From Lethocerus indicus (lineage: Eukaryota; Arthropoda; Insecta; Hemiptera; Belostomatidae), in assembly GCA_019843655.1 (NCBI GenBank), contig JACDQD010000010.1:7547637-7611636 (forward strand): a stretch of 64,000 nt of DNA. The letters are read 5' to 3'. How positions within the stretch are numbered: the stretch's first letter is position 1; each line of letters starts with the position of its first letter. A program made the translations under genes and the position numbers. The notes under the pieces were generated by a model, which did not search any database, was not told the DNA's origin, and was given only the letters and a program-made list of their open reading frames with translations. Below, piece by piece: positions 11,401-25,829 of the stretch.

Positions 11401-14400
11401 TCCTATTAGCGAGGTGAAAATCGAGCTTTTGTCTCTGCCGGTTGTGAAGCCCCTTCCGTCCGCCCCTCGGCTAAAATTGCCGCTTCCCCGCCCGAGTGCG
11501 ACATTTTTTCTTCTATTTGCCTTATTAAAAGGATTGCTATTAAATCACCAGGTTTACAAAGTCCCTACCCTACATAATATATTGATGTAATCTATTCATG
11601 AAAATATGTTTCATTTATTAGATTTCTGCAATTTATGATACTTTGTTTAGACGAGTGAACATTTCAATGCGATACTCATTTTTCCATGATATCGTATTAT
11701 TCAATAAAATTGCGCTGGTCCTGCGTTAAACAGTGTGGGCATGACTTAAAACGATCGATAATTTAGCAGTGATACGGTACAGTAACTGTACCCCGAGGGT
11801 ACACGTCGTCGGCAGCCGATATGGATATCTCGCGGCATTTCACCGAATCGTAATGTCGGTGGCGAGAAACCGAAGTAGATTCAGCGTAGGATCAAACGAG
11901 CGATGGGATCAGTTTCGTGAAGATGTTCCTCGGGAATATAATCGGTGGGAATAAAAAACGCGAATATCAGTATACATTAGTCGTAGAGCACAATCTATAG
12001 AATCATTCCGAAAAATGCAATTTAAGAACGTAGCTTCGGGTCTGACATTTTCTGGCTTAATAATTCACAGTATTAAACTCTGGTAACTAGAAATTTCCCA
12101 ATCACTCGAGGAAGAACATTAAGTCCTGGTAGAATTGATTTGGCGCTTACAGTCTGTCTTTTGACTTACATGGCTTTCGATCATGGCCCCTCTTCATGTC
12201 GTATATGTCGCCATTAAATCACAATACGAAATTAAAATTTCATAGCGGAGCTGCTACAATGTGAGTGTGTGGGGTCCTACAGCAGTTCACCTGTGATGCG
12301 TCCCCTACAGAGTTTTAGGAGTGGAGATAAGGAGGCGTGACTGCTAGGACTTGATTCGAAGTCTCTACAAACAGTACTACTTACCCAAAATGGACAGTGT
12401 TCAGATCAATTAATATATTAACTAACCCCTTCCCACCTGGCTTTGTGGGTCCCCACAATTTGAATCTTGAATTACGCCCAGTTAGGTAGAAAATGATTTG
12501 AGCCTTTTATCAGTCTTCTATCCAAGTATAGCCCTAGTACCGCCCTGAGTCTCAATCTAATTAGGTCGAATCAGCCCTCTATACTATATATTTTAGTTTT
12601 AATATATTAAAAACACCAGGCTATGAGGATAGTTTCGTAGGGACCGTAGGATGGGGTTCCTCAAAGCCCAACATTTCTTCGTTAAGGCCTCTCACGGAAT
12701 CAATTTGGCCGAAGTTGTCCACGGCATGTTGCCAGTGCGGGCAGTGTTTTCGGGGCAACGAAAGTGCCGATGAAATCGCGAAATTGGGGTGCTAGTAGGC
12801 CAAATGTCTATTCTGAATGCCCGAAAACGGGTGACCGAAGTGGGCCTGCCGAAATTGAGTAGAAAACGTTTTATCCTCATTTTTGAAGCCATCGTTTGAA
12901 GAACGAAATTTTTATTACCATTTCATTATTAAACAGATAATATCTGAAAAGTGATAGTCAAATATGTTACAAGGAGCTGAGGAGAGGTAAGAAAAAAAAA
13001 CTGCGAAAGTGAGGGGAGTCATGATTGGACTTGAGAAATGAATAGGGAATGTGATTAAAATACTTTACGGAAATAGCAGTAATATTTCCACATGGGTCGT
13101 ACACCTTCGAGAGCTCTTACCGACATTTTTTAGAGAGGATCCGAACGATTTACTGTATACATAGAATTATCTGTTTTGTACATGATTTTTATCGGCTGAG
13201 TACGACGCGCTAATTTTGTACGCATGTAATTGTTTTATAAATTCATAGTAATCCATTCGGAGTCGGTGGTGGCGGAAAGGAAAATGAATGTGGACGAAAG
13301 TGGACGTTCAAGGGTAGCCCCCCACCCACCCAAACACGTTCTGTCAATAGGGGGTTCTTATTCCTAAAGAATGGTAGCACGGCTATAAATCTAAACCTGA
13401 AGCCAGGTTGATTGATAAAGGAACCAGATTCGAATCTATTCCCGCCCATTCCGACGTCCTGCTAAATCGCCAGTTCCCACCCAGGAATATTGAGGAAATG
13501 GATCACTAACAAAAATAGAACACCCCAAATTAAATTATTCAATCTTAATACTTACTTTTATTTTTTCCGTTTACATGTAAGATTATATGGGATTTCTTTC
13601 AGTTTAATAGATCTATCTTTGATTTCAATTAAACCTGTGTTCTACCAGTAGACTTCATTATTGGCTTATGAAGGCACTTTTTTATGAATGGTTTGATGTC
13701 AGCTCCGTCTCCACAAACTCTTCCTTCCTTGTGAATTTCTCACACTAAATGGGTTTGTTAGCGTCATTGGCTGCTTGTCTTTAACGTGGTTTCGTTTTCT
13801 ACCATTCCCGTTAGTGGGAGTTTCCTACCATTAAACGCTTCGACTTTCTAACGCTGTTGTGCACTTTAGTTCTAAATGTAGGAAAAACATTTACTTCCTC
13901 AGACATGTAGTGAAAAGAAATTTTTGTACCACCGGTATACACAATATCTTGTAATACAACTGAAATGAGCCACCACGCACAGCCGCTTAACTATTATCAA
14001 CACCGAATTTGGCCCTAAAAAAATTTCACAACACACACTTATACTCTGTGATGCCACATATTCTCGCGACTGTGCCTGTCTAGACATAAGGATTTATGTG
14101 GTATGCATTCCGGCTAAAGAAGCATAGAAAGTTTATATCGCGGGCAAGAAAGTACCCCGGCTCAGAGATGACTCCGTCAATGCCTTTGACCCGGGGCTAA
14201 AACGCAGTTCCCATTTCGTTTCGAAAGTGCGCTTAACAATTCCGCAAAGTGCTGCGCCGCGTTTGGACTCTTGATGAGCGGGATAATAACTCCCGGCTGT
14301 TGGGCCGGCGCCATGACCCAGCGGGGCTTAGCGTGTCGCAAGCCCTCATGCTTTGTAGCTCTTCCACACTCTCGTGTCCCGAAACGGCACCTCTCACGAT

Positions 14401-14734
14401 TATTGGCACACAGGCCTTACTATGCTCAGTTTATACTTTCCCTTATGTCCATTTGTTATTTGTTTGTTCGAATGACTTGTGGTTAGAATTTCTTAAATAT
14501 GTTTAAATTCTAAAAGGAAGACCTCCGCAGGTCCATATGGTTGGTTTAGTTGTCTCCAGGGAAGGGGTTAGGGATAGGACAAATAGGGATAGGAATCAAC
14601 GCCTGCCAACCTATATTCTTCCCACGCGACCTTACCGTAAGCCAGTCAGTGATAATTAATTTCCTCTTGATCGTAGGTTCATTCTTGTCACTTCCAAAAA
14701 CAACACCCTATCCCTGTCCAGCCGTGTTGAGGCG
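8407..14734. other. Intergenic DNA without a recognised gene
   Basis: No coding exon is supported. The only marked feature is a pyrimidine-rich tract at 11241-11370. A B-box-like GATTCGAAGTC occurs near 12354 without a full tRNA context. Confidence 0.55.
11241..11370 (+). repeat. Polypyrimidine tract
   Basis: About 130 bases are strongly C/T-biased on the plus strand, with irregular (TC)n and C-run segments. The open frame across it is Ser/Pro/Leu-rich purely because of this bias and is not treated as a gene. Confidence 0.8.
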
Positions 14735-14825
14735 TCGTCTTCTGACGGTGGGAGCACATTCTTGAGGGAAAACCTTAATCCACTTGTCAGGAGATAGTGG
14801 ATGGGGAATGAATAACCCCATTCTA
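14735..14825 (+). repeat. Unnamed interspersed repeat, copy D (partial)
   Basis: The shared blocks are CGGTGGGAG, then GGGAAAACCTTAATCCACTT, GTCAGGAGATAGTGGAT and ACCCCATTC. They match the middle of copy A (27405-27740) in the same order and orientation. Upstream blocks of the family are not recognisable here. Confidence 0.55.
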
Positions 14826-17442
14826 GGAAATGCGAATGGGGACAGGGACGATCACAACACCGAACTTGTATTTCAAATTGTGACAGAGTGAAAACTCACC
14901 CCGCTGAATATGGCAAACATTGCCGGACTAACGAAGTCAAATTCGTTTCGAAACGCTCCGCCGGTCGATACCAATAAAAATGTTTATCTCCCGGACAAAT
15001 TAGATTTCGCGCGGTGGTTCCTGATCCGAATAAAACGGGGGAACGGAACGACCGGAGAAATTCTCCTATCGATTCCGAACTGCAGTTTGCTGGTCGAATG
15101 GTCAGGGCCCAGTGAATTAACGCTGCGTTGACTCCGGCCGGGTCGGTTATTGTCCACGGGTGGGCGTATCAAAGGGAGGCCGGACCCGTTGGCACGCACC
15201 GACTACCAGCACCGTATCGGCACTTCCCCGCATTGGAATTATGCCGAATTAATTTCTTCGGTTAAACACTGGAACAATCGTCTCGCTCGAACCCGGTTCC
15301 GGTTAGGATTCAAGATTTATATTTCATGTCGTATTGATAATAATTTATTGAAGCCTATTTTCATGTTCCATAAAATATTCATATAAATATAAAGAAAAAC
15401 CGAAACTTCTTTAAGTCAAAAGGTGCAGAATTGTGTCGGGTTTACACACCTGTCTTATTGTATAATATCAGCTCTCATGATTACAGTTGTATCGTGATAC
15501 CCCCTTTACTGTCCGTTTACTTCCTGTATTTGCGTTTGAGACTGAACTTAATGGATCCAGTATTGTTGCCATCGTCATTCGTTCCGCCTGAGTGAATGAG
15601 TTAAGTATTTGGGAATCCGTCCTCCAGTACGGCCCTACTCAGAGCACCACTGTACTTCTCGCACTCCCTCCCAAGTTTCCTCATACGAGCACTTCCGTCC
15701 GACTACTAAGTCAAAGTGTAAAAAGTTGGCAACTAAACACATTCTGAAACCTACCGACTCGCGACAAAATGTAGAAGTAAACTTCGAAGGTTGATGCTAC
15801 CGCTGAATAGGCTCGTCGCTAATGTACCATAATAAAACACGCTATGGGTGAGGTACCCGCTCATTTTATGGGTCCATTTCAAAAAGATCTAGAAACATGT
15901 GTCCCATAAATGAAAACTAAAATAAGGCTATTCTAATGGCGTACACGCACTAACATGTTGTTCATTACCCGCTGCTAATTAGTAAATCACTTACTAAATT
16001 AAATTCAATTATAGACCAGCAGACAGGTAAGAAGTGTAGTACTGGAATATTGACGATGTCAATCCTGTTTAAATTTTTGGATCGTGGCAGTAGTGGGAGG
16101 CAACTAAGCGAAAATATGAAAAAGGGAACAGAAATGGTAACTATTACCGAATATAAGAATGCTAATTATAGCGAATGTATCAATAAAGTTATGGAGGAAG
16201 TCCCAATCAAATCCCACCGATCAAATTTCACCGAGGAATGTACGATGTACGGAAGGGGTGCGGCAATTACCCTACATATCTGCCAAGCTTTAGAGTCGAT
16301 AAATAAAACAATAATAAATAAAAGGTATAAACATTGATGAAATTGTAGGGCAATTAAATATACTCAGTTTAGCTCCATTAACTTTGCCTCTGAGGCTTAA
16401 CGCTTTTAGATAGGAACGGTGTCACAACAGAAATTATTCAGACGGTCCGTCGCTCCAAAATGCAGAACAGGACGGTACCGAAGTGAAGTGTTAAAAGCCT
16501 TCATTTTTTATTTAAACAAATTATAAGAGCCAATAAGGACCGGGCTGGAAGAGAACAGGGAAATGCTTTCCATTCCGATTAGAAGGGAGCAGACGACCGT
16601 TGAGAGACCTCCCAAACTGGGTTATCGGCTCTTGAGGGGGCGGCGATTCCGGCCCCCGGTTATGTGTTACGTTATGTTATCAAGGTCCGCCTCCGCCTCC
16701 GCCTCCCTATCAATTTAGCCGAGCCCTGGAGGCCGCGCTACATCATAAATAATGTTGGGGCTCATTCGGGGCCGTGGCGTGTCGCTTCAGAGCCCCCCGT
16801 CTCTTCGGTTCTCAAGCCTTCGGACACAAGTGGTACACTACGCTCTGAATAACTACGTGTCATATCGTCGTATATATCCGTGTTATATATGGGCGTTTCG
16901 GATATCGATAAAAAAGTTTATCAGAATTTTCGATATATAAACATCCCTCGAAGGGGACCGTTGATGCACTATGTATCAAACTTAATAAGAAATGGAAATA
17001 ATTATGATGAATCCCGAAAAATGCAATCACTAACTAGAACCGCACAATGGGTTCCACCCCGAGGGTTTTTCCAATTCATAACCCGAAATCTTCGTTTACT
17101 CTGGGGGTCAGAGAGTTGAACAAGTACGTAATTATTTCAACGTCTGGAAAGTGGCAACGGAATCTTACATTTATCATTTCTAGTTGGTATTGTACAGATC
17201 GCATTTTTAACTATCACCATTTGTTTATACATTCATATTATTAACGCCTAATACATTGAATGTCATATTTACCTAAGGTATATATTTGAAATGTCGATCA
17301 TTTGGAAGCAACGTTTGCCAATTACCGGGTGCAGTAGCATATAGACAGATAATCAGTGATTCAGTCGGATATCCAGTAGCCACATCTCCCTCCTGTGTTT
17401 GCCCATACCTGTATACATATCTATATACACGCCGACATTCAA

Positions 17443-17444
<2 letters not shown>

Positions 17445-17473
<29 letters not shown>
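17445..17473. repeat. (AT)n microsatellite
   Basis: About 14 AT units. Confidence 0.95.
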
Positions 17474-17477
<4 letters not shown>

Positions 17478-19358
17478 CTAATTACTGATTAATTATTTTA
17501 TTTTATGTGCCGCGGATTATATACATAAAAGAGGCATATTTCCATTCTAAGAGTAAACGTCGGAAAAAAATCAGCGACGACAGCAGTAAGATAAATGAAC
17601 GTCTAATCGCGTGCGCTTTTATACCGCTTTCCGGTTTGTATTAAAATTGATTTGATTTTATTTAAATTTCGTTACTCAAAAATCCCTGTGAATTTTGTTC
17701 AAAGCCTTTACCGATCTCTAATCCGATTATAGTATCAAAAAGGCGTTTCGAAATTTGGATTCAAAAAGTGAATAAGAACTCAGGAAAACAAAAATGAGGT
17801 TGGATCTTACTACTTTGCATTTAACAGCAACTTCGGTATTATCCTATGTGATAATTTCGGTGCCCATAATTATTAAACTAACTATTGAAACTAATAAAAT
17901 AACTTTAACATTTTTTAGCTGAAAGGCCCGGTGTTGCAACAGGATCCTGTGTATTACATAAATGCATTTATATTCTGTAAAAAGTTTCCGGTTTCATTCG
18001 GTTTTCGAAATATATGCAATTGGATCCGGACTCGTTTATCACGGGTGGGAATATGTGTCGATGGCGGGGGAACATATTTGTAATATTCTTTCGTTAGATA
18101 AAATTTGCGCTATTTATTGACAGACAACAACAATTCCCCAAATTGTTTCCCAAAATTGTTTTTCCACTCTGTTTTTGCACAATGTGGAAATAGTAGCAGT
18201 CATTCCAAGACGGGAAATAAGCTTCCATCGAATGAAAAAGTGTATACACTTGGTAGGCATGGTAAACGTGAGGTTTTAATATATCGACTGTCAAATGACT
18301 TTTGGGACTGGATTGGGTAGGTTTCGAGTCTCTGGAAGTGCCGGCCTAAAAATCCATACCCGGGACCTTAGGCTGATTATTGAAGATCTAGGTTAAGCCT
18401 AGGTTTTGACACACAAAGAATGAAGCTCATTAACCTGTTGCAACCGCAATTCAATTGTTACTTAAATATTTCTTTGTTTCGCTAGACGGTCATTACTGGT
18501 AATATTATTGACTCCAATACCTTATTTATTTTTGTGGGCTGCATGCGGAATAATATTTTTTGGAAAAGGAGTAATAAGTTTGTTTAATATATTTTTAAAT
18601 AGTGTGCTTGGAAATAATTAGTTGTCTGCATATGAAATTATTGATTTCTTAAACAGTAAATTTTTGTCGCCTTTTCTCAATAGTCGATTCGCATTACCCT
18701 CAGAATTCTAATGTATTATAACATTTGTCTTTACGTCATTGGTTTGTAAAATCGGATCTTTTCCGAATTATATTTTGCATATTCATCGACAGTTTACTTA
18801 GAAACACCACTTCAGTAGAAACAGGCAAAGTAAACGTGATTAAGCCGGACCGTCCAGACATTTCCCGGAGGTTCGTCCTGGATCAATTAATATTCTTTTT
18901 CAAGTCCACAAACGAGTTCGGCTCCACAAAGGGTTCAAATTAATAACTGCCGAGAAAAACCCTCTCAAAAGGACAAGAGTCCGGTTTTCTTCTTGTATTT
19001 AAGGCAATAATTAATTATTAATAATATTACAAAGTCGTTTCCCCGAACGCCCCCCTTTTCGAAAATTTTGTTTGTTATTTTTAAGAAGCGACGGTTCAGT
19101 AGGCAGACCGACGGGTCCACCCCCGCCGGGAGTTTTAATATTAAACGAAGGCCCTTCTCCGCGGAATATATTAAAAATTGAATTAAATATCTCGCCGAGC
19201 GGTCGACGAAAAATATAGACACGGAAAAATATACCGCATCAAAGGCGAGACCGGTCGCACTATGCATAATATATGGGCGTCGGGGCGGTACCGTAAGATT
19301 GGAAAGCCCATGCCTGTGGGGGTGCGGGATTAGCGGGTATTCAGCCCGCATTCATGAA

Positions 19359-19369
19359 CCCCCCCCCCC
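19359..19369. repeat. C homopolymer run
   Basis: Eleven consecutive C residues at the edge of a CpG-dense island. Confidence 0.95.
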
Positions 19370-22300
19370 ATGGGGAACCCTGTCTTGGAAACTACCCAGA
19401 ATAGCACTTTGCGCCCTATCAGAGAACATTAGTGTGATAACAGTAATCAGATATTTTTGGGTGTCCGCCACAGTTTGGATCTACAACTTCGTATTCTCTC
19501 GGCATCGACAATATTACCGATAGTTATTACACCATAATGACACAATTTTCCATCGTCTGTCTACATTCCTGTTTCTCACCGTGTAAGGGTTAAAGTGGTG
19601 CCCAGCTCTCGTTAACTCCCCGCACAGAAAACAATTGCCCAACAGCAAGTAGTGCTAAACCACTGACAAGTACTAAGGCATCCAGCATTCAAGTGAGAAA
19701 ATCGCACATATTGTTAAGAATAAGATTCATGAACGTAGGTTTTAGCCTTAAAATTGATTTCTGTGGAATTGTCCTACTCATTTAAGTAATTTATATAACT
19801 ACATGCGCATCAGCCTCATTTTCAAAGCAAGGTAGCCAAGGGTCGTGCGGGTTATTGGAGAATGATTGATGATAATTCATTACTTACCTATCGATAGAGT
19901 TAGAGCAGAGCATTTCTTGGAACATTATAGCCTAAATATAGGGAAAATATATCTTATCAAAAAAACAACGAAAAGTTGAAAATTAATATAATAAACTTAT
20001 TAGTTTCTTCAGCACCGTGAGTTTAACAAGGAAAATGAAAAATACTTATGAACGAGCATTACATGTTTCTTTAATTAATCGAAATATAAAACGTAATTAA
20101 TTTATTTATACCAATTGTGTCACCCGAACCGCGGTTAAACTTAATCTGGGTAACGTCAGTTGACGGGTTAATGATCTAATTTACGGGATTATTCCGGGTT
20201 CGCCCTATCGGGGCCTGACTGGCAAATAATTTCGCATCGCTCCGTATTGATTAGTGGCATTATGCGGTTCAACAACGCTAAGACTGTGCGACATATGGGC
20301 GATCATTGTGGCGGATATTATTATATGATAATGAAATCATGTAATTAGATCGAGTAGACAGCTTGGAACGTTATAAGGAAAGGCAGGCCTTATATGTTTA
20401 TTCTTTCTTTTCTCTTTTATGATTTAATTATGCCGCTTCTCGTTTATTGTGTTAATCTGATACTAGACCTGCGCTGACTTTTCGCCATCGTCAATAGTAT
20501 TTTGTACAGTATTAGTGTATTCGGGTACTGTCGAATGTGGGCGATGTCTTTAACTAGCACTTTAAAATATTTATGGAGATGACTCCAAGCCCAACTGATG
20601 TGTTCTAATATTTCAATTTCCAGTTTGTAAACGTTCGTTTGACTTTGCGCAGAACAATTCTAAGGGTAGTACTTTAACGGTATTCCAAATCTTAAAACCT
20701 TAATTTTGTGGTTTACAACTTATATGAAGGAAATGGTGAATGATAAGTGGAACAATAAGAAAAGTGTCAATTTATTGGTAGTTTTTTAAAATTTATAATA
20801 ATATACATAGATTGGGGGAAAATGGGGGGAAACACGACTTTGTTGATTGAGCCTATTGAAATTCCCCTGTAGGTTTTTTACCCCCTGTGGGAAAAATGAT
20901 TGTTCGAGTTCGAAACGGTGCACATAGCTCATCGGTCGGTCATGAGCGACTGTTCCAGTGTAACAAACGGCAGCAAATTGCGAGGGGGGGAGGCGTTACC
21001 GAGATAACGCCCGGTTCGCGGGGTAGCAATTTTGATTTAGCCCCGGTCAGATAAGGTCAGATAAGGGGGCCACGGGACACCCTATTTTTTCCAGGCGGTG
21101 TTTTTTGGGTCGTTTGCGCCGCGGGCAATAATCGAGCCCCAAATAGAACGCCGATACGCGATGATGCGAGACGGAGATTCGCTTCGGAGGAGTCAACCCG
21201 GGAGACATTGAAACTATTTGAAATTTACAGTTCAATATCCCGGAATTGAGAGCTTGTCGAAAGGTCGAAATGATCTTCGCTGACCCAGTACCATTTCGTC
21301 AGTAATAACGTTCCAGAACAATTTCAGGCCGACCTACAACACTTAACAACATCTGAGTGTTACCACCCCTGAAAGCGGGTAATGCCTACTTGAAAGTCTT
21401 GCCTTATTTAGATTCTTTTCCTGCAGTCCTTTTTAGATGTGTGATAATAAATCGGGATTGATGAGCGGCTGTAGGTGAAAGACAAACATAATGGAATGAA
21501 TAGAAACAAAAATCCACTCGTCCACTCCGTTTAGACCTGTTCAAAATTTTTGCCACATGGCACAGCTTCTGAGGTCTGAAAGTTATTGCAAGAGTGATAA
21601 TCCGAAACTTTGTGGATAAACAGAAAATTCGAAGCGAATACATAACCGGGTGGCAGCTACACTAAAATCACCAACGGTGAGTCTATGGCGTGCTTTATAT
21701 CGATGTCTTAATTGTTCTCGAGTCATGTTCCTGGACTGAAAGATGAAACGTGGCCGCTAGAGCACAGTCGCCATTTTTTTTTTGTTTAGGTCTCATTTTA
21801 TTTTGCGCAAGGCTCCTCCCGGGTGGGCATATTTCGAAATTCTGCCGACTCGGGCTAATAATAATGCGGTTAACAGCATTAGCGTTTACCGGGGAAGGGG
21901 GACTGTGCCGGAGCAAATTTATCCCCGCTATCACTCTTCCCTCTTTCTCCTTAATTTAGAACCGCCCGTTATGGACCCTTTTTATAAAAGATTTATAAAG
22001 CGATAAGATTATTTTTGTTAACCGAATGAAATTTATATTTAGAATATTCATTTCAACAGTATATACTTATTTTCAAGACATAATTTTTGAACTGAAATTT
22101 TTTTAATAGACGTGTTACTCCAATAAACGATAACCTAAGCCATAACCAATTATATTTCATTCCAGGCGTTGCATTCCCATTGACAATTGATATTTAAGCA
22201 AATTTCATGAATATTCCACGTATTGACAATCACAGAAACTACTTACTGTATGTTCTTTTATAGAAAGCTACATTTTTATTTTTCTAGTTCTATTTCAGTA

Positions 22301-23523
22301 CCTCAGTACCACAATGCACAACTTTGGAGCTCCATAGTTTTTTGCTTGTCATACATAGTAATTGAATTTCAAAAGTACGTACTGCATGTCGATCAAAACT
22401 CGAATTAATCTTCCAGAATAAAACAAAAAATGTTATGAATGAAATTATGATAATTTTACTTTTATTTTCAATTTCACTTTAGCGCACATGCCTTGCTACC
22501 TCCCTCCACTGGAATGTTGTTATAGCACGCCTTGTAGGGTCAATAAAAAAGTGAGAATGTCTATTTAAATGTCACCTTTTCGATAAAAGAAAGATCAAAA
22601 TCATCTGGCACCTGAGTGAATTACTGGAGCCATTGTGAGAGGGGGCGCAACGATTGCGGTTTAACACTCCAAAGTGGGTGGGAAGCGGCCCGTTTTGTTG
22701 CCGCGACTCTTGGAAAAGAAAATTACGGCGCCTAATTCGCGCCCCGGGGGCAGGAGCCCGCCTGTTTTCGCGTAATGTGAAGAACGGGGCGGGATATTCG
22801 GCAGTCGCGTGCGGGCGCCCGAAAAGGAGACTTAAAAAAGCGGGGAGGAAAATAAAGAAAGTAAAATTTCACCCCTCGGCCTCGCTTCACCTCGCAAAGA
22901 CTTTTACTGCTTTTATGGTTATGCAAATGTTATTGCCCGACCTTCTATTTACCCAGAGAATGCAAATTCTAAGGTTGTTATATTCTATAATTCTTTCCCG
23001 TTTCTGCGCCCGAGGAGGAGACCTGCTCCTTTTTCTCGAGACCGAGTTCAAACTGTCAGGGGGGTTGGGCGGAATTTAAATGCAACAATTATATTAGCGA
23101 TATATCATATCGAATAGTCCAGATTCAAGAAATAAACTGACACTTTCTCTATCTTATTAATATACTCTGTATATAATGAAAACAAATTCCTTATCATAAC
23201 CGCATAAAAATATTTCCGTCCCAACCACAAGTTAGCGATCGATAAGAATTATATGATTCTTACATCAAATGTGATTTATGCACTCTTAAACACACCAATT
23301 TAATGTTATCGTCTTAATGTTTTATCCCTAAAAATTGTCGAATCAGTTGAAATTGGAATTGAAATAAACTTTGATCCGCTACCGGCATCCGAATCCGAGG
23401 CCATGTCACTAAGCCATTTATTTTCTACAAATACTTTATTCTCCTTTAAATATACATAGGATGTCGTGCACAATATACGAATGTTGTTTTTATATTGTAC
23501 TAAGCCATGGGTCGACACACGTT

Positions 23524-23604
23524 TACGCCTATTCTTGGAGTGAATGAGATTAGGCTCCGGTAAGAAGGTGTGATTGAAGGCATTTTGCCTTCCACTAAGG
23601 CGTA
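23524..23604. other. Potential three-stem RNA-like fold, about 80 nt
   Basis: An outer 7-bp stem (TACGCCT at 23524 with AGGCGTA at 23598) encloses two more. One is a 4-bp stem (GGAG 23537 with CTCC 23555). The other is a 7-bp stem with a 3-base loop (GAAGGCA 23576 with TGCCTTC 23586). The size is tRNA-like, but there is no T-loop or anticodon arm of normal form, and no hammerhead core (CTGATGA, GAAA). It could be chance. Confidence 0.25.
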
Positions 23605-25816
23605 TAATTCAACCTCTAAAATAATAATAACGGACGAAACCGTAATTGTGGGGTGAATGTTTGAAACGCCATCACATTTACATACATTAATATAAACTAT
23701 CGCTCATAGGTTTCCGTCTTAATTTATACGTGTTTCGCTTTTGCCATCAGTTGCATAGTGTTGTACGGTGAGGTGCTTAGTCTTTTCGGCTACCGACGAA
23801 GAATCTATTACTACAGCTAGGAAATAGCACAATCACAGTGACTTTCATTTACCACATAGGCAAGTGGATTTTTCTTTGCCTATTCCTTACAGCGGCTTAT
23901 CTTAGAGTTCGATTTAAAAAAAGTTAAGGAAGTACTTGTCTATTAAAGTTTAGTAATAGTGCCTATGTGATAGGAGGTAGCATTTTCCATTTCTCTTGGG
24001 TGACTGATATCCTTAGTTCACTTAATGAATGTGCACGATACATACGTACTAAAAGCAATTTTATGGGTTTTTATAATGCTATTTGATTACTCCAGCTAGA
24101 TTAGAAATTCGGCAGTTCGTAAAATAATCGTACAGGGGCTATGAAAGTATTCTTTTTGTGAGCTGCCACTACTTTTACGCCTAAATATGGAGGTGTTTAT
24201 TTTAACCTCAGGCTGTTCGGTCTGAAGCCAAGTGGAAGGACGTACTTTCGAAGCCCCTTGAGGGAAACTTCACGCAGTAACCAATGATGGATGACACGTA
24301 AAGGCCCGTCAAGCGCACACTTTCTTGATGACTAAAGTAAGTTTGAGCAAACAGAATCACTTTTCAGCATCGTTTAATGAATTAGCGTTGCGATAAAGTG
24401 AAATTCGACACCCCCTTAACAATTGGTGTTGGCTGACATAAATATTTATACCGTACATATTTTAATTGCGGTTTAATTTTGTGGTAGAACTAATTTTATG
24501 TCAATAGGTATAACCTAGACTAAGCTCCCAATATCAGATCAAGGTGTACTTTGAAATTAACTAGAACAAACTTGATTCTCATACAAGAATAAAACGAACT
24601 GACCATTACAATACGACTCTTCCATTACCAATCGCTGTTCTAAGATACAACATATTCTGTTATTCACAATGATTAAGTATACCTAATTCATTTCAGTCCA
24701 AGTTTCACTACAGTTCTATTCTTCGCTAAAACATCGCTGGATAGACTTATTCAGAACTAGACAATCTTTGACATAATGAATAATTCGTTAATTGGTGTTA
24801 CGTCCATCTATTTCTTCTATTGATATTTGTTTCATTCTTTTTTGTACATTAATACAGGATTTCGTACTCAATTACCTATCAGGACCTGTCTGAATTGGCC
24901 ACAGGAAAAGGAAGATCTGGTCATAGAATGCATATGTGTAGATGCTCGGTTTGTCTGGGCACGTGGTCGCGCATTGAGTGCATTCACTACGTGACCACCC
25001 CCGTTGTATGTGGGTGAAAGTGCAGGATTGATCCAACAGGTTGTAGTGGGAAATATTTTCGAACCCGACAACCGCGATTTCTTCAAAAAAATGGAAAGAA
25101 TAATATCTCAGCGGAGATTTCTTCCTCCCAATGAGGACCAAAGACTGCGACGATAGGATCATCCGGGAGGCCGGTATTGAGGTATTGTGGAATTGTTACA
25201 AGCGTCGACCGTTTTGTTGACACGCAGATATTTAAAATTCGTGGGTAATATTAAAATTCAAAAGGAAATCGGATCTCGGCTTACATTTAAAACTCACCAA
25301 CAGAGCTGAAACGCAATTCAGCGTCACCCCAGCCTTATCTGACGCCTCGGAAAATACGCCACCGTGCAAACGAATAGGGCTGGAGACGCTGTACTTGATG
25401 TTGGTTATCGAGAGGCACTTGGAAACTTTCCAAGGTTCGACCCCCCTAATTTAAGTGCGGCCGAATAAAATCTGGCGTCGATACGCGAGCCGGGCCGCGA
25501 TTAAATTTCCGAATTGAAAAGTTGGAAAAGGGAATTTATATTTTTATACTATACCTCTTTCCCCGGAAAATTTACAAACTGATCCTGCATATTTATGCTG
25601 CCCAATTGCCACCACCGAAATCAAGTTGCGAGTGTCGAACGGTAAATCAGCCAAGATTACTAAAGTAAATTTTAAACTTGTTTAACTTTTAAAGTAAACT
25701 TTAATATATTTCTCCTACAGCCGCAATTTACAAAAGCAGGGAATAATATTTTTAGGAATTTATTACTGTTTCCAATGGACATTTCTTGATATCGATAAAA
25801 GTATCGGTGCATCACC

Positions 25817-25829
25817 GGGGGGGGGGGGG
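25817..25829. repeat. G homopolymer run
   Basis: Thirteen consecutive G residues, preceded by CACC. It could be an assembly weak point or a length-variable site. Confidence 0.95.

Noticed and set aside
16050..16337. 95-codon open frame of fairly normal protein-like composition
   Set aside because: No signal, domain or splice context was recognised. Kept out for lack of positive evidence, though it would be the first to check with RNA-seq.
18965..19351. 128-codon minus-strand open frame
   Set aside because: Same cause as above: a GC-rich segment with biased composition and no domain.
20920..20965. TAGCTCATCGGTCGGTCATGAGC, resembling a tRNA-Lys D-arm and anticodon arm
   Set aside because: No acceptor stem and no T-arm follow, so a tRNA gene is not supported.
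22654..23079. 141-codon open frame, the longest in the window
   Set aside because: It lies in a CpG-dense island where stop codons are rare, is basic and low in structure at first, and has no recognisable motif. No splice or homology support.
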